Source: Metaphire vulgaris
Lineage: Eukaryota; Annelida; Clitellata; Crassiclitellata; Megascolecidae
Direction of reading: 5' to 3'
Length of the DNA: 64,000 nucleotides
Assembly: GCA_018105865.1 (NCBI GenBank)
Contig: CM030870.1
Location: forward strand, 1,238,501 to 1,302,500
Part shown: positions 46,100 to 56,944 of the stretch, piece by piece
Position numbering within the stretch: the stretch's first letter is position 1
How the letters are laid out: each line of letters begins with the position of its first letter
The notes under the pieces: generated by a model
The model's database searches: none
The model's input: the letters and a program-made list of their open reading frames with translations, nothing else
Told to the model about the DNA's origin: nothing
Translations under genes and position numbers: made by a program

Positions 46100-46958
46100 T
46101 ATGTATGACACGCGTATGATTCCAGGGGACATAACGACTCGAATCTTGGTTGCAATAGTCTATGCCTGCTTCTTCTATAAGTGGATTCGCTTTCACCTCT
46201 TTTTCTTTCAATCTGTTTGAATGCCTTAGCTTTCGGAATGTGATGTCTGGTTGTCTTACTTAACCCCTTAACTGTGTATTTAACTGTAACTCAATGTAAA
46301 ATGGACGTTTATATCTGGGGTTCCCAGTTAAGGGGTTAATGGTTTGTTGTGGCTTCTGCTTTTGAAGTACAGTAAAGCCAATGTTCCCTCTAATTTTTTG
46401 TACTTTGCGTGCTCATAAAATTTCTTGTATGCAGAATTTTACATGGAAAGTGGACTTTTGTGCGCTCCCAGAATTTGTCCGAAATCAACATTAGCCTCTT
46501 AGGCTATCTGCTAACATGTTAAATTGTCAATACGTCTCAGAACACTGTTATCGGCCAAAGATCCGCTTTTTACAATATTACCACCGGTTTAGAATACAAA
46601 CACATGCAATGGCGTTAACTTGGATGGAAAAATGGTGGTGATGGGCGCATACCCTATACTTTCCCCTTTCTTATAGTAACCTCTCAAAAAGTTGGGGCTC
46701 GATTCTAGAGACCTAATAACAGTTTACGAATATGATTACACATGCGGTTTAACAATATAAGACATTCATTGGTTTAAAAACATCAAACATCACAAAACAA
46801 GCATTGCAAATTTACAAAGGGATTATGATTTTCATGCCTTTAGAGTTTCTCTTCGATCCTTATAATATGCCCATTCGATCCAGATCAGTTACGCTTCTTT
46901 CCTTTAAGAGGACGGCTCTTAATTCGCATCATCATGTCTAGAGGGTATTCCTCTAATT

Positions 46959-47758
46959 CAGTGTTTCTCAAACTGTGGGTCGCAACCCAAAAGTCTGTCG
47001 CAGGACTCAGTCCAGTGGGTCGTGGGATAGCCCGAAATTAGATTCAAAAGTGTCATTATCTAACCAACACCACAATGTCACAAGCGTTGAAAGTTGCATG
47101 TAGGCTTAGGTTTTAAGAAATTTGTTTGCCTGCAATCCTCCATACATGGCTTATATTAAAATGGTTAGTGTGTTTTTTCAATTTTAGTTGACAATAAGTT
47201 TGCATGGTCGCGGCAAGTTACAAAGCGGCTGGAGTGAGTCGCACAGTTTCAAAAAGTTAAGGAAACCCTGTTGTCTATATTAGGTCTACCTTTAGGCATT
47301 AATCTTATTTTACAATAACGCAGGAAAACCGCGTTCGACCATTTTGCTCTGAAACTCCACTCACAGCAGGGAATCTCGTTTGCAGCAGGTCTCTACCTGG
47401 CGGTTAAGCGATTTTGCCATACTCATAGGATTTTTAAGACGCGTAACAAAGGTATGTTCCTGGCAGAATTTTAAAAAAGATAATTATCAAGAAATTTCAA
47501 TATCTATTTCTCTCATTTTGTCTTATTCGGCAAAAATATGAATAATTCTGTATAATATATTTGCCGTATTTTCATTGGAATTGAATCAGAGCTTTTGTTT
47601 TACGATTTATTCAAAACTCAGAAGATTCCTTCCAAGTTCCAACCAGCGTTCGCCAGATGGCGTAATGCATGTTTTATATTACATGCTATGATTAGGGTCG
47701 CGGACCGTTACACAACCGTTGAAGTGGGCCGCAGTTTCAGAATGTTTGGGAAACCCTG
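46959..47758. mobile_element. hAT-like element (CAGTGTTTCTCAAAC), 800 bp
   Basis: TSD CTCTAATT / GTCTAATT; reverse-oriented relative of 34409-35207 with the same tripartite layout and almost the same length. Confidence 0.85.
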
Positions 47759-47807
47759 GTCTAATTGATTTCTTCTCTTGTTATTCAACATATTCATTAC
47801 GCGAAAT

Positions 47808-48068
47808 CAGATCCGGCGCGTGACTTTCGGGGGCCCCTGCAATTTTTACGACACCGCAACGTTTTCGAAATGTCTTGACGAGCAAAAATAAGGTAATCCG
47901 TATATATTTTGCCTCTTCAAATGGCCTGACGAGCAAAAAACTAAACAAATACTACTTGAAAAGAATAAGAAAAATGAAAGCTCTTAAATATCCGAGGCCG
48001 GCGGGACCCCTGCGGCCGGCGGGGCCCCCTGCGGCCGCAGGCTTTGCAGGCCCCACGCGCCGGCTCTG
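47808..48068. mobile_element. hAT-like MITE (CAGATCCGGCGCGTG)
   Basis: 261 bp, right end CACGCGCCGGCTCTG, exact TSD CGCGAAAT. Two copies of the GACGAGCAAAAA module. Confidence 0.88.
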
Positions 48069-48146
48069 CGCGAAATTGCGGTTCACCGTTTGCGCTGAAT
48101 GTCAGACATGTTCCTCCTATATCCATTCGATTTGCTAGATCTTGAA

Positions 48147-48942
48147 CAGGGGCGTAGCCATGCAGGAATTTGATTTGGGAGGGTATAAATATTTGGGGTG
48201 GGCAGGGGCTTCTATCCCTATTTAAGGCGGGCTCAGTGTGCGCCCGGAAAAAAAATGGGGGGGAAATATTTTGCTTTCAAAACCGTTATATAAACTATTA
48301 ATAAGCTAAATGATGCTACTTATCTTAACTGAACTGACACTGATATTGAATCAAAATAAACTGATCGTGACGTAATCAGTTCATTATGGGGAGGGCCGTG
48401 GCCCCCAAAGGAAATGAACAAATTAATTTATAATGTATTAATGCGCAAAAATTGCAAAAATTGCCAAAAAATTGCCAAAAAATATTTAAAAAATTGCTAA
48501 TTTGCCAACATTGGCCCTAAAATTTGCCAAAATTGCCCAATATTTTTCAAAATTTTGCAACAAATTTGCAAAAATGCCTAAGATTTGCAAAAATTTTCCA
48601 AAAATTAGCCAAAAAATTATCTTACCCCCAAGAAAAGAGTGAAATGACGCTACTGGTCGTAATCAATGGTACATGATAGCTATGCCTAATACAAAGGATA
48701 AAAAGCTGAAAATAATACAAAAGTCTACAAAGGAGCAAATTAAGGGGAATTTGTAATTTGGGGGAGAGGGAATTTGTAATTTTTTTGGGGATTGAGCCCG
48801 GTTTCAAGGGGATAGAAGCCGCTGTTCATAAGCCATATAAACCACATATAACCACATGTAAATCACATAAAAAAACTTTAAGGTAGACTGATCTGGGGTG
48901 GTATATATACCGATATACCCCTCTCCGGTCGCTACGCCCCTG
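48147..48942. mobile_element. hAT-like MITE (CAGGGGCGTAGCC), host of two further layers
   Basis: Exact TSD ATCTTGAA. Contains GGTATATATACCGATATACC near its right end (the family core) and an inner repeat pair GGGGCTTCTATCCC / GGGGATAGAAGCCGCTG (48204-48824). Confidence 0.87.
48377..48655. mobile_element. hAT-like MITE (ends ..GTGAAATGACGCTACTG), innermost
   Basis: 279 bp, TSD GACGTAAT / GTCGTAAT; reverse-oriented member of the 62540-62772 family; interior AAAAATTGCC repeats. Confidence 0.8.
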
Positions 48943-49164
48943 ATCTTGAAACTGTTCACAATCAAGCGCAACCATGAACTCTTAAATAAAGCCGCTGTTC
49001 GTTTTCATTTCAAACATAAGTGTAAACTTCTATTAGGTCTCCAGGCGCATGTCCCCGATTTTAGGAGGTTACAATAGGGAATGGGGAAGGTACAGGGCTC
49101 GGCTCCCCACTTTTTCTTCCACGTTTATGCAAAATGTGCAGTGGTAAAATGAAAAATGTGTTTG

Positions 49165-49339
49165 CAGAGCCGTAGCTATGGGGCAGGGGTGCGGGTGCTC
49201 CGGGCGCCGTTTCGGAGGGGGACGCATTTCGCACACTACACTCGAATTTTGTGGATAAGCAAAAAAAGTCGTCACCCAAATTTAGGGGTGCAAATTTCAA
49301 ACATTGCCCCGGGGGCCGAATACTCAAGCTACGGCTCTG
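49165..49339. mobile_element. hAT-like MITE (CAGAGCCGTAGCTATGG)
   Basis: 175 bp, TSD TGTGTTTG / GGTGTTTG; reverse-oriented member of the GGCGCCCGG family. Confidence 0.82.
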
Positions 49340-49647
49340 GGTGTTTGGTCGCTGCATGCAGTGAATGAATGAGTCCTGCTGACTGTCTGACCGGGCGACG
49401 ACCTATTTTCCTTGTCAAGATTTTTTTTCGAAGTTGATGCGGAGAAATTTTGAATTTTTTTCTGCAGTGATACATTTTTTTATTAAAACATGCCCTGTAT
49501 GATATATGAAAGCAATGGAAAACACTTTTCAAAAATGTGTGCGTTCCATATGTTCCTATGTGCGCTTGCTATGCGGCCTCTGTGCGCGCGCACACGCGCA
49601 CAGTTTAGAGGGAACACTGAGTAAAAGCTGCTAAAGACGAGCTCATA

Positions 49648-49872
49648 CAGTTGCGTAGCGTGGGGTGGCAGCGCCCGGGGGCGAAGTGGACGAAATATTG
49701 TGCGATTTAACTCATGGAAAGTCTGACGAGCAAAATAAAAATGGTCCTCGCCAGTTTAATGATACAGAGAAAGCCATTTGTTTAATTTATTTTGAACGTC
49801 CAAAATTTTAGCTCCAAACATCCTCGGCGCCCGGGGGCATTTGCCCTCTGCCCCCCCATCGCTACGCCACTG
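49648..49872. mobile_element. hAT-like MITE (CAGTTGCGTAGCG)
   Basis: 225 bp, exact TSD AGCTCATA, right end ATCGCTACGCCACTG. The right duplication merges into a (TA)/(TG) tract. Confidence 0.87.
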
Positions 49873-49877
49873 AGCTC

Positions 49878-49879
<2 letters not shown>

Positions 49880-49909
<30 letters not shown>

Positions 49910-49943
49910 TTGCTTGTGTGTGTGTGTGTGTGTGTGTGTGTGT
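49880..49943. repeat. (TA)n/(TG)n at a MITE border
   Basis: Begins in the right target duplication of the 49648-49872 element. Confidence 0.9.
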
Positions 49944-50028
49944 CACGAATCCCATGCTAACGGAGTTACATTGTAGTGTCTTGAGGCTGTGTGCCGTATT
50001 TGGCGGAGGATGGAAGCGTTGTCAGGGA

Positions 50029-50218
50029 ACCAGCGCCTGCTCATAGGACAGGGAACCAGCGCCTGCTCATAGGACAGGGAACCAGCGCCTGCTCATCGGA
50101 CAGGGAACCAGCGCCTGCTCATAGGACAGGGAACCAGCGCCTGCTCATAGGACAGAGAACCAGCGCCTGCTCATAGGAAAGAGAACAGGCGCATCCTTAT
50201 AGAACAGGGAACCAGCGA
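50029..50218. repeat. 26-bp tandem repeat, about 7 units
   Basis: Unit CAGCGCCTGCTCATAGGACA plus GGGAAC; the last two units diverge. Confidence 0.95.
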
Positions 50219-50700
50219 ATGACGTGGCATCTGAACTTAATAACTGAGTCCCTAGCGACCAATCGTCGATCATGCCCTGGTTGTGTTGTGGGGAGGGGAG
50301 GGAGGAGGGAGGGAAGGGAGGGTAGAGGTGTAGTGAATCGCGTGAGGTCATTTCCGCATCCGTCGGCTGCTGAAACAGAGACAGAGGAGGAGGATGCGGT
50401 GGAGGAAACTAGGAATCGACAGAGGCGCCAGCGTTCTTTCCAAATGAGGAGGTTAATTAGCCCACGGTTATAAACTGAAGCGACCGCTTAAGATGACGAG
50501 TGAAAAACCGGGAGATGAGGCGAGGGAGAGGGAGGGGAGAGGGAGAGGAGAGGGAGGGGAGAGGAGAGGGAGAGGAGAAGTGGAGGACAGACAGATTTGA
50601 AAGCAGAGAAGAGAAAGGGAAGAGCAGAGAAAGGGAAGAGGAGAGAGAGAGAGAGAGAGAGAGAAGACTCAAAAGAGAGGAGAACAGAGGGCAATAGCAG
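50219..50700. repeat. GGGA/GAGA purine-rich region
   Basis: GGAGGGAGG and GGGAGAGGGA tracts with (GA)n at 50,640-50,665; no gene. Confidence 0.8.
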
Positions 50701-50941
50701 TTAAGCCAATGCAGGAGAAGAATAAACGCGCATAGGTCAATATAGATTTAGAATGTATGGAGTACTTGTGATGTCTTTAACAGTATGCATTCTCATCATT
50801 TAACTTGTAGTGCATTCTACAGATGCCGCTAATAATGATAACTGTCATTGAGACATTGCATGAACTGGTGGTGTTGTTGTTGTTGTTGTTGTTGCTTTGT
50901 GTGTGTTTCTTTGTAAATTCCATTTGTTTCTTCTTCTGTAG

Positions 50942-51022
50942 AATCGTTTGTTGTTCCCTGGATCGTCCAGAACAGAGGCGTCTCTGTTGCGACGCTGTCA
51001 GTTGGACGCCGTCTGCTCCGAG
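50942..51022 (+). CDS. ANOS1: Anosmin-1 exon 2: Cys-rich segment
   Basis: 81 nt, 27 codons, phase 0 on both sides, as exon 1 requires. The acceptor is excellent (pyrimidine-rich TTGTTTCTTCTTCTGTAG) and the donor is consensus (GAG/GTAAGTG). Encodes NRLLFPGSSRTEASLLRR then CQLDAVCSE. The SLxxCQxxxxCS pattern resembles the second segment of the anosmin Cys-rich box. Assignment rests on splice signals, phase, position and this short motif. Confidence 0.72.
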
Positions 51023-51117
51023 GTAAGTGACGACGAAATTAAGGAGAGACGGGCACATTGAGTCGGTCTCTGAAATACCCCGGATACCAGAGACAGACTC
51101 TTGACCAGATGAGTCAC

Positions 51118-51397
51118 TCTGTTGTCTTCGTCTTTGTCTTCGTCTTCGTCTTCGTCTTTGTCTTCGTCTTTGTCTTCGTCTTTGTCTTTGTCTTCGTCTT
51201 TGTCTTCGTCTTCGTCTTTGTCTTTGTCTTCGTCTTTGTCTTTGTCTTCGTCTTTGTCTTCGTCTTTGTCTTTGTCTTCGTCTTCGTCTTCGTCTTTGTC
51301 TTTGTCTTTGTCTTCGTCTTTGTCTTTGTCTTTGTCTTTGTCTTCGTCTTTGTCTTTGTCTTTGTCTTCGTCTTCGTCTTTGTCTTTGTCGTTGTAA
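51118..51397. repeat. Hexamer array TCTTYG, about 46 units
   Basis: Starts 96 bases after anosmin exon 2. Units alternate TCTTTG and TCTTCG. The long Phe-Val and Ser-Leu frames across it are artefacts. Confidence 0.95.
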
Positions 51398-51633
51398 TAG
51401 GCCTTGCAGTGTGAGGGCGATTTTCAGGGCCTTCTATGAAATTGAGGTTTGGGCTTTTGGGCTTGAAATTAAATTTATAGATTAGGCGTTAGGTGTTTAA
51501 GTAAGTAAGTAGGCCTAGACCACCTAGTAGTACAGTTGCAGAGATATTGAAGTTAGAGCGTTGACTAGGATAGTCATCGTTTTGAGTTTATTTGGATCTT
51601 AAATAAATATATCGGTGAAAATATTCGTCATGT

Positions 51634-51640
<7 letters not shown>

Positions 51641-51699
<59 letters not shown>

Positions 51700-51757
51700 A
51701 GACTACGTTTCCAACTCTTACAGGCCTACTATGCGCATGCCAGTCGACTTGTTCTGG

Positions 51758-51795
<38 letters not shown>

Positions 51796-51815
51796 GTGAT
51801 GATGATGGTGGTGGT
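51641..51815. repeat. (CT)n and (GAT)n
   Basis: CT at 51,641-51,694; GAT/GGT at 51,757-51,815. Confidence 0.93.
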
Positions 51816-51937
51816 GATCGTTGGATAGGCCTTTCATGAATCATAATTAACCAAGGGACGATGTCTTCAGCGTTTGAATTCGTCTCCCCCCACTTCTCCC
51901 TATCCACTGCATGTTATAGTCTTTGTGCGTCATCGTA

Positions 51938-52192
51938 CCTTTACCTCCTTTACCTTTGCCTTTACCTCCTTTACCTCTGCCTTTACCTCCTTTACCTTTG
52001 CCTTTACCTCCTTTACCTCCTTTACCTTTGCCTTTACCTCCTTTACCTCCTTTACCTTTGCCTTTACCTCCTTTACCTCCTTTACCTTTGCCTTTACCTC
52101 CTTTACCTCCTTTACCTTTGCCTTTACCTCCTTTACCTCCTTTACCTTTGCCTTTACCTCCTTTACCTCCTTTACCTTTGCCTTTACCTCCA
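51938..52192. repeat. Minisatellite TTTACCTCC/TTTACCTTTGCC
   Basis: Higher-order 30-base unit TTTACCTCC TTTACCTCC TTTACCTTTGCC repeated, with shorter 21-base units at the left. Confidence 0.95.
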
Positions 52193-52377
52193 GGTCTGTC
52201 TCGCTGTTTCACACATCCGCCTGTCTTCGGTCTGTCTGTCTGTCTCTCTCCCTCTCCCTCCCTCTCCTCTCCCTCCCTCTCCCTCTCCCTCTCCCTCTCC
52301 CTCTCCCTCTCCCTCTCCCTCTCTTTGTGTTCACGTTCTGTTTTACCGCTGTGTTCGGGTTCTCCTGATGTGATAAT

Positions 52378-52440
52378 CACGTGACGTGATGATCACGTGA
52401 CGTGATGTGATGATCACGTGACGTGATGATCACGTGACGT
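52378..52440. promoter_or_regulatory. Four tandem CACGTGACGT sites
   Basis: E-box CACGTG overlapping a CRE-like TGACGT at 52378, 52394, 52415 and 52431 (spacing 16, 21, 16), joined by GATGAT. Each site also fits inside the palindrome ATCACGTGAT. Regulatory role is inference; a simple tandem repeat is the alternative. Confidence 0.4.
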
Positions 52441-53094
52441 TGCAATGTCTTTGGCGGTCGAATGGAAATTACTTTTTGTCGATTTTGATTTACAGAGCAT
52501 TTCATTTGTATTTGAAATAATGATGGACTTTATATGCAGTCAGTGAGGGTTTCCAGTTCCTTCTCTTCCCAACTGTCTCCTCTTCCTGCACATCCTTTTC
52601 TTCCTCCCCTCCTCCCCACCTTCCCTTTTATCTCATTCCTTCTTCTCCACCTTGTCCGTTTCCTTCTCCTCCTCCTCCTCCTCTGCCTTCTTTTTCTCCT
52701 TCTCCTCCTCCTCCTCCGCAACAGTGTTCTACTCATCCATCAGTTAATAAGAGTGATAAACCATTTCAGGTGGTTTCAACTTTAACGTCCACTGCTGCTG
52801 CTGCTGCTGACCATAATGATGACGATGGTGGTGGTGGTGGTGATGATGATGACTGCTTGATATTGCACATTTTCTATTGCCTTTAGAATGAGATATTGCT
52901 GTTTTTTCTGCGTCTCGAGGGATTGCTTCCAGTGGTTTTTGTGTCCCTCTATTAGGAGGAGTTGAATCTGAAGCCGAATGTAATAAATATGATCGAACCC
53001 AAAGCATGATAAAGTTTTGATGTAATTCAATTTGTCTAATGAAAGGAAAATGGCGACTTAGTGTTGTTAGGTTTAGGAAGCGAAGACTACTCAC

Positions 53095-53215
53095 CCCAGG
53101 TGGTGGGACCACCCACCCCGATGGTGGGACCACCACCACAGGTGGTGAGACAACCCACCGCAGGTGGTGAGACAACCCACCGCAGGTGGTGAGACCACCA
53201 CTCCAGGTGGTGCGT
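53095..53215. repeat. 22-bp palindromic tandem repeat AGGTGGTGAGACAACCCACC
   Basis: Five to six units; each is near-palindromic (GGTGGT ... ACCACC) with a CAGGTG E-box. Confidence 0.85.
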
Positions 53216-53329
53216 TGGCCCGAGTGGAGCATCGTATACGCCGCCGGTCAACTGAACAAGAACGGGGAGTCACGTGATTGGAGAGGGGGAGAAGAGGATG
53301 CGCAATTGAATAATGGAGAGCGTCCTCTG

Positions 53330-53331
<2 letters not shown>

Positions 53332-53407
<76 letters not shown>

Positions 53408-53516
53408 GAGGCTGAACGAGAGACTTTGAGAGATGCTTTTGCCATTTCACAAACTCTTTTATACTTGTGATGGCGGTGGCAGTTTTGGGATTTTAATTCC
53501 AAATGCAAGCACAATC

Positions 53517-53569
<53 letters not shown>

Positions 53570-53570
53570 G
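53332..53570. repeat. (GAT)n and (GACA)n
   Basis: GAT at 53,332-53,406; GACA at 53,517-53,567. Confidence 0.95.
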
Positions 53571-53696
53571 TGACTAACTTACTGACTGACTACCTGATTG
53601 AATGACTGACTGACTGCCTGACTGACTGAAGAGAGCAATGGAGCCGATGAGATAATGTATTGTTTGTAGATTATTCCTTTGGATGTTTTTCACCGG

Positions 53697-54046
53697 AAGT
53701 AGTGTTATGTTGTTGATTGAAGTGTTGTGTTGTTGATTGAAGTGTTATGTTGTTGATTGAAGTGTTGTGTTGTTGATTGAAGTGTCATGTTGTTGATTGA
53801 AGTGTTGTGTTGTTGATTGAAGTGTTGTGTTGTTGATTGAAGTGTTATGTTGTTGATTGAAGTGTTGTGTTGTTGATTGAAGTGTTATGTTGTTGATTGA
53901 AGTGTTGTGTTGTTGATTGAAGTGTTGTGTTGTTGATTGAAGTGTTATTTTTTATTGAAGTGTTATGTTGTTGATTGAAGTGTTGTGTTGTTGATTGAAG
54001 TGTTATGTTGTTGATTGAAGTGTTATGTTGTTGTTGATTGAAGTGT
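53697..54046. repeat. 20-bp minisatellite abutting anosmin exon 3
   Basis: About 17 units of AGTGTTRTGTTGTTGATTGA. It ends about 20 bases before the acceptor at 54064. Confidence 0.95.
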
Positions 54047-54064
54047 TCTCGGCCGTGTTCACAG

Positions 54065-54121
54065 CCTTTCGTTAACATCGACAACTGTGAGAACTGGTGC
54101 AGTGCTAGTAGCAGTGTTCAG
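54065..54121 (+). CDS. ANOS1: Probable anosmin-1 exon 3: small CxxxC exon
   Basis: 57 nt, 19 codons, phase 0 on both sides: acceptor GTGTTCACAG, donor GTTCAG/GTGAGT. Encodes PFVNIDNCENWCSASSSVQ, with a CxxxC pair like those of the anosmin Cys-rich domain. The exon follows a 20-bp minisatellite directly, and its donor lies in a 33-bp unit repeated three times. Using the second or third donor would read through an in-frame TAG at 54131. Confidence 0.5.
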
Positions 54122-54200
54122 GTGAGTGCTTAGAGTGCTAGTAGCAGTGTTCAGGTGAGTGCTTAGAGTGCTAGTAGCAGTGTTCAGGTGAGTGCTTAGA
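54102..54200. repeat. 33-bp tandem triplication containing the splice donor
   Basis: Three near-identical units GTGCTAGTAGCAGTGTTCAG + GTGAGTGCTTAGA; the donor GT recurs at 54122, 54155 and 54188. Confidence 0.95.
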
Positions 54201-54299
54201 GTGCGGCTTCCTTTGTCCGATGTCATCATTGTTCTTGTCATCTATTTATGCACCTGTAATCATTTTGGGGCTTTGCGTTGCACTCATTAAGATGTTGAT

Positions 54300-54760
54300 A
54301 CCGGTTTAGTGCGGGGAATTTTAAGGAAAAGTGCGGGAGGACTCGGAGGTCCTAAAATTGCGGGAAAACGTGCGAAAATTTCCCATTGTATATGCTCCTG
54401 CTTATTAGACTCCCATACCGTATATTCGGAAATTGCAGCTTTGTGCGGCCACATTTGCGAAAATTGCGGGTAAATTGCACCATTTTCGATGGCGCATTCC
54501 AAAGTTTTCCAGTTTGCCGTATTAATCAGTTGATGAGTAAAAAAGTCATACGTACGGTCGCTGGACCCTTTGTGTCCTCTGTATATGTATGCAAATACGG
54601 GGAAATTAGCAAAAGGTGCTAAATATATGACGAAAATAGCAAAAAGTGTGGATAAAATTCCACATATATATGCGGAATTCGCGATGCGGAAATAAACGGG
54701 AAAAATGCGGCGCAATAAAAAATTGATAAATATGCTAACGCAATTCCGCACTAAACCGGT
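54300..54760. mobile_element. TIR element of another type (ACCGGTTTAGTGCGG)
   Basis: 461 bp; ends ACCGGTTTAGTGCGGGGAA and TTCCGCACTAAACCGGT. The interior is rich in TTGCGGGAAAA-like words. No convincing TSD, superfamily unknown. Confidence 0.6.
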
Positions 54761-55469
54761 GACTAGGTAACTGAAAAGCCTTCCGCTGTCCATAATAATC
54801 ATTGCTAGGGCAGCTAGACGTTGAGGTAAAGATGGCAATGGGTCACTCAAGGGGGGATTCAAGTGTGGGGTTTAACCCCAACCCCCCCCCTTGGCTCCGC
54901 CACAGAGTGGAGCCATTACCGTTATAGGGTGGATGCAGAAATTGCATGGCTAAAATTTGTTAATGAATTTAAACTTAACATTTTCATGGACTGTTATTAC
55001 TGCCCGCCGCAGTCTTTAAAATGCAACGGGTCTTTTGGGTCGAGATCCGTTGACCAATGACCAGTGTGACGCATCGGATATTGGTGACCCGTTCGACCAA
55101 TGACCAGTGATGTTTAATCCAGACTCGACTCTGGGGGCGGGGGGAACTGACAAAGCCGTGGGGAGTCAGCTAGGGGGCTGCTATTAGTTGATGTAGTATG
55201 CCAAAAAAATTTCGGGGGATTTGAAATTTCCGGAGGGAAAAGGGCAATTTCACCCCACCTCCTGGAATCGGCCTAGATTAACCTGCCAATTGTCATTTCT
55301 GAGTTGAGGTGTATTTGGGAAAGATGCCGAAGAGAAATTATTGTTTGATAAAGCTTACAAGACAGGTTTTCTGCAAGAAATTATAGGCTTCGATGAATTC
55401 TCCAAACAGAGAGAGAGACAGACAGAGACAGACAGAAAGACGGACAGTGACAAAGAGAGAAGAGAGGAG

Positions 55470-55643
55470 CAGTGGCTAATCTAGACTCCTGGACTCCGGG
55501 GGAAACTGACAATGCCGGGGGGAAGTCAGCTAGGGGGCTTGGGGAGCGCTTAAGTTGATATAGTATGCCAAAATATTTCCGGTGGGAAAGGGCAATTCCC
55601 TCCTCCTCCACCCCCCACCCCCAACGGCCTAGATCAAACCCTG
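55470..55643. mobile_element. hAT-like MITE (CAGTGGCTAATCTAGAC)
   Basis: 174 bp, exact TSD GAGAGGAG (in a GA-rich flank, so weaker). Same family as 13028-13239; a third copy is at about 55105-55282. Confidence 0.75.
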
Positions 55644-56300
55644 GAGAGGAGAGAGGGAGAGAAAGTCAATTGTGTAAAATGACTTTCCATCATTTGACAA
55701 AATATGTACAGAGTTCCGTTGATCAGATTCACTTTCTTTATCCGAGATGGTCTTTCTATGTGAAAAAGCCAACAGGGAGTCGTCGTCTGTATAATAACGA
55801 AACACGAGTGAATCCTTTCTCTTTGGATCTTCTTCTCCTCTGCTTAGGACAGCCAAGGTTACTCTTTCATCTTCTGGGGATAATATTTGAGATGCTGTGA
55901 AGTCTGAAGCCGTCTTCCTCCTCCTCCTCCTCCTCCTCCTTCTCCTCTTCATAGGACCTGATTAAAATGATCTGCCGTGAAATGGGTCAACAGATTGGGT
56001 TCCAGTCTTCCTACTTCCCCTTCCACTGGGTTTCTGCCCTGATTAATTGAAGACTGGGTCCGCCCTTCCTTCCCTCCCCTCCATCTTACCCTCCCGTAGA
56101 CAGGCCAATATTTGTGCTGGTCTTGTTGACTCTTATGCTTATGGGGTTTATGGATATTTTATTCCACAAATATGGATTTGTGTGAGAAAGAATATCTTAT
56201 GCAGTGTGTTATGTGAAGAGTTTTGTCACCACGGGAAGGTGAAAGCAGAAAAGTCGGAATCTATGCTTTGAGTTCTCAAATATAAGCATTTGAAGGAGTG

Positions 56301-56301
<1 letters not shown>
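55644..56301. other. No gene seen
   Basis: (CTC)n at 55,915-55,940. A 111-codon frame at 55,565-55,900 begins inside a MITE and lacks splice support. Confidence 0.45.

Positions 56302-56363
<62 letters not shown>
56302..56363. repeat. (AAT)n
   Basis: About 20 units passing into AGTGGTAGT repeats. Confidence 0.93.
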
Positions 56364-56639
56364 GTGGTAGTAGTAGCACTAATAATAGTATTAGTGGTAG
56401 TGGTACTAATAGTGGTACTGATAGTGACTCTTAGAGGGGGCAATGGTCGCTTCGCCCACTTTGAAAGGTTCATGAACTCTTCTGGAGGAGCAAATACAAA
56501 TAAACTCAGTCTTCGCCCCCGAGTTCAGGGCAAGGCGATTCTCTTCAGCCCATGCATGTGGTACAACGGCTGATGTACAGTGTAGGCCTACACACATCGT
56601 GTCCGCAGTTCATCTGTGTCGCTCGGGAGGCAAGACGAG

Positions 56640-56941
56640 CAGAAGCGGATCTAACGGGGGGGGGGGGTCAGAGGGGTCAGCTGACCCCTGGCCTGATTTT
56701 TCAAGTAAAGTGGCCTGTTTTCCGAAAACAATGTAATATGTTTTTACGTTTTTCGTAAATAATCAGCGCCGGATTAATCTCAACCAGTGGCGTTGATGAC
56801 CTTTTTTGCTTGTCACGGCGTCTGGAATGGAAAGTAAAATAAATATAAGGAGATGACCTTTTTGCTTGTCTTGGTAATGGTGGCTTTGGCCTGAATTTCT
56901 GGAATTTGACCCCCTGGTCAAAAATCCTGAATCCGCCACTG
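56640..56941. mobile_element. hAT-like MITE (CAGAAGCGGATCTAAC)
   Basis: 302 bp, right end CTGAATCCGCCACTG, exact TSD AAGACGAG. Two reversed modules at 56797 and 56850. Confidence 0.88.
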
Positions 56942-56944
56942 AAG

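Larger units (their letters stand above)
46379..49619. mobile_element. hAT-like element (CAATGTTCCCTCTAA), swollen by insertions
   Basis: Left end CAATGTTCCCTCTAATTTTT, right end GTTTAGAGGGAACACTG; flanks AGTAAAGC / AGTAAAAGC (indel). It hosts the elements at 46959, 47808, 48147 and 49165, so only about 1.2 kb of the 3.24 kb is its own. CGTGCTC and TGTGCGCGCGCAC motifs are seen next to the ends. Confidence 0.78.
23430..50941 (+). other. Anosmin-1 intron 1, repeat-filled
   Basis: About 27.5 kb without any convincing exon. It holds nested LINE and MITE insertions, SINEs and simple repeats, described separately. A further small anosmin exon inside it cannot be excluded. Confidence 0.6.

Noticed and set aside
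50029..50218. CRISPR-like array of 26-bp units
   Set aside because: Units are contiguous without unique spacers, in a eukaryotic intron; it is a minisatellite.
51058..51414. 118-codon Phe-Val open frame
   Set aside because: Pure translation of the TCTTYG hexamer array; all three plus frames are open for the same reason.
51847..52384. 150-177 codon Lys-Gly, Thr-Ser-Phe and Pro-Leu frames
   Set aside because: Translations of the TTTACCTCC minisatellite and CCCTCT repeats on both strands.
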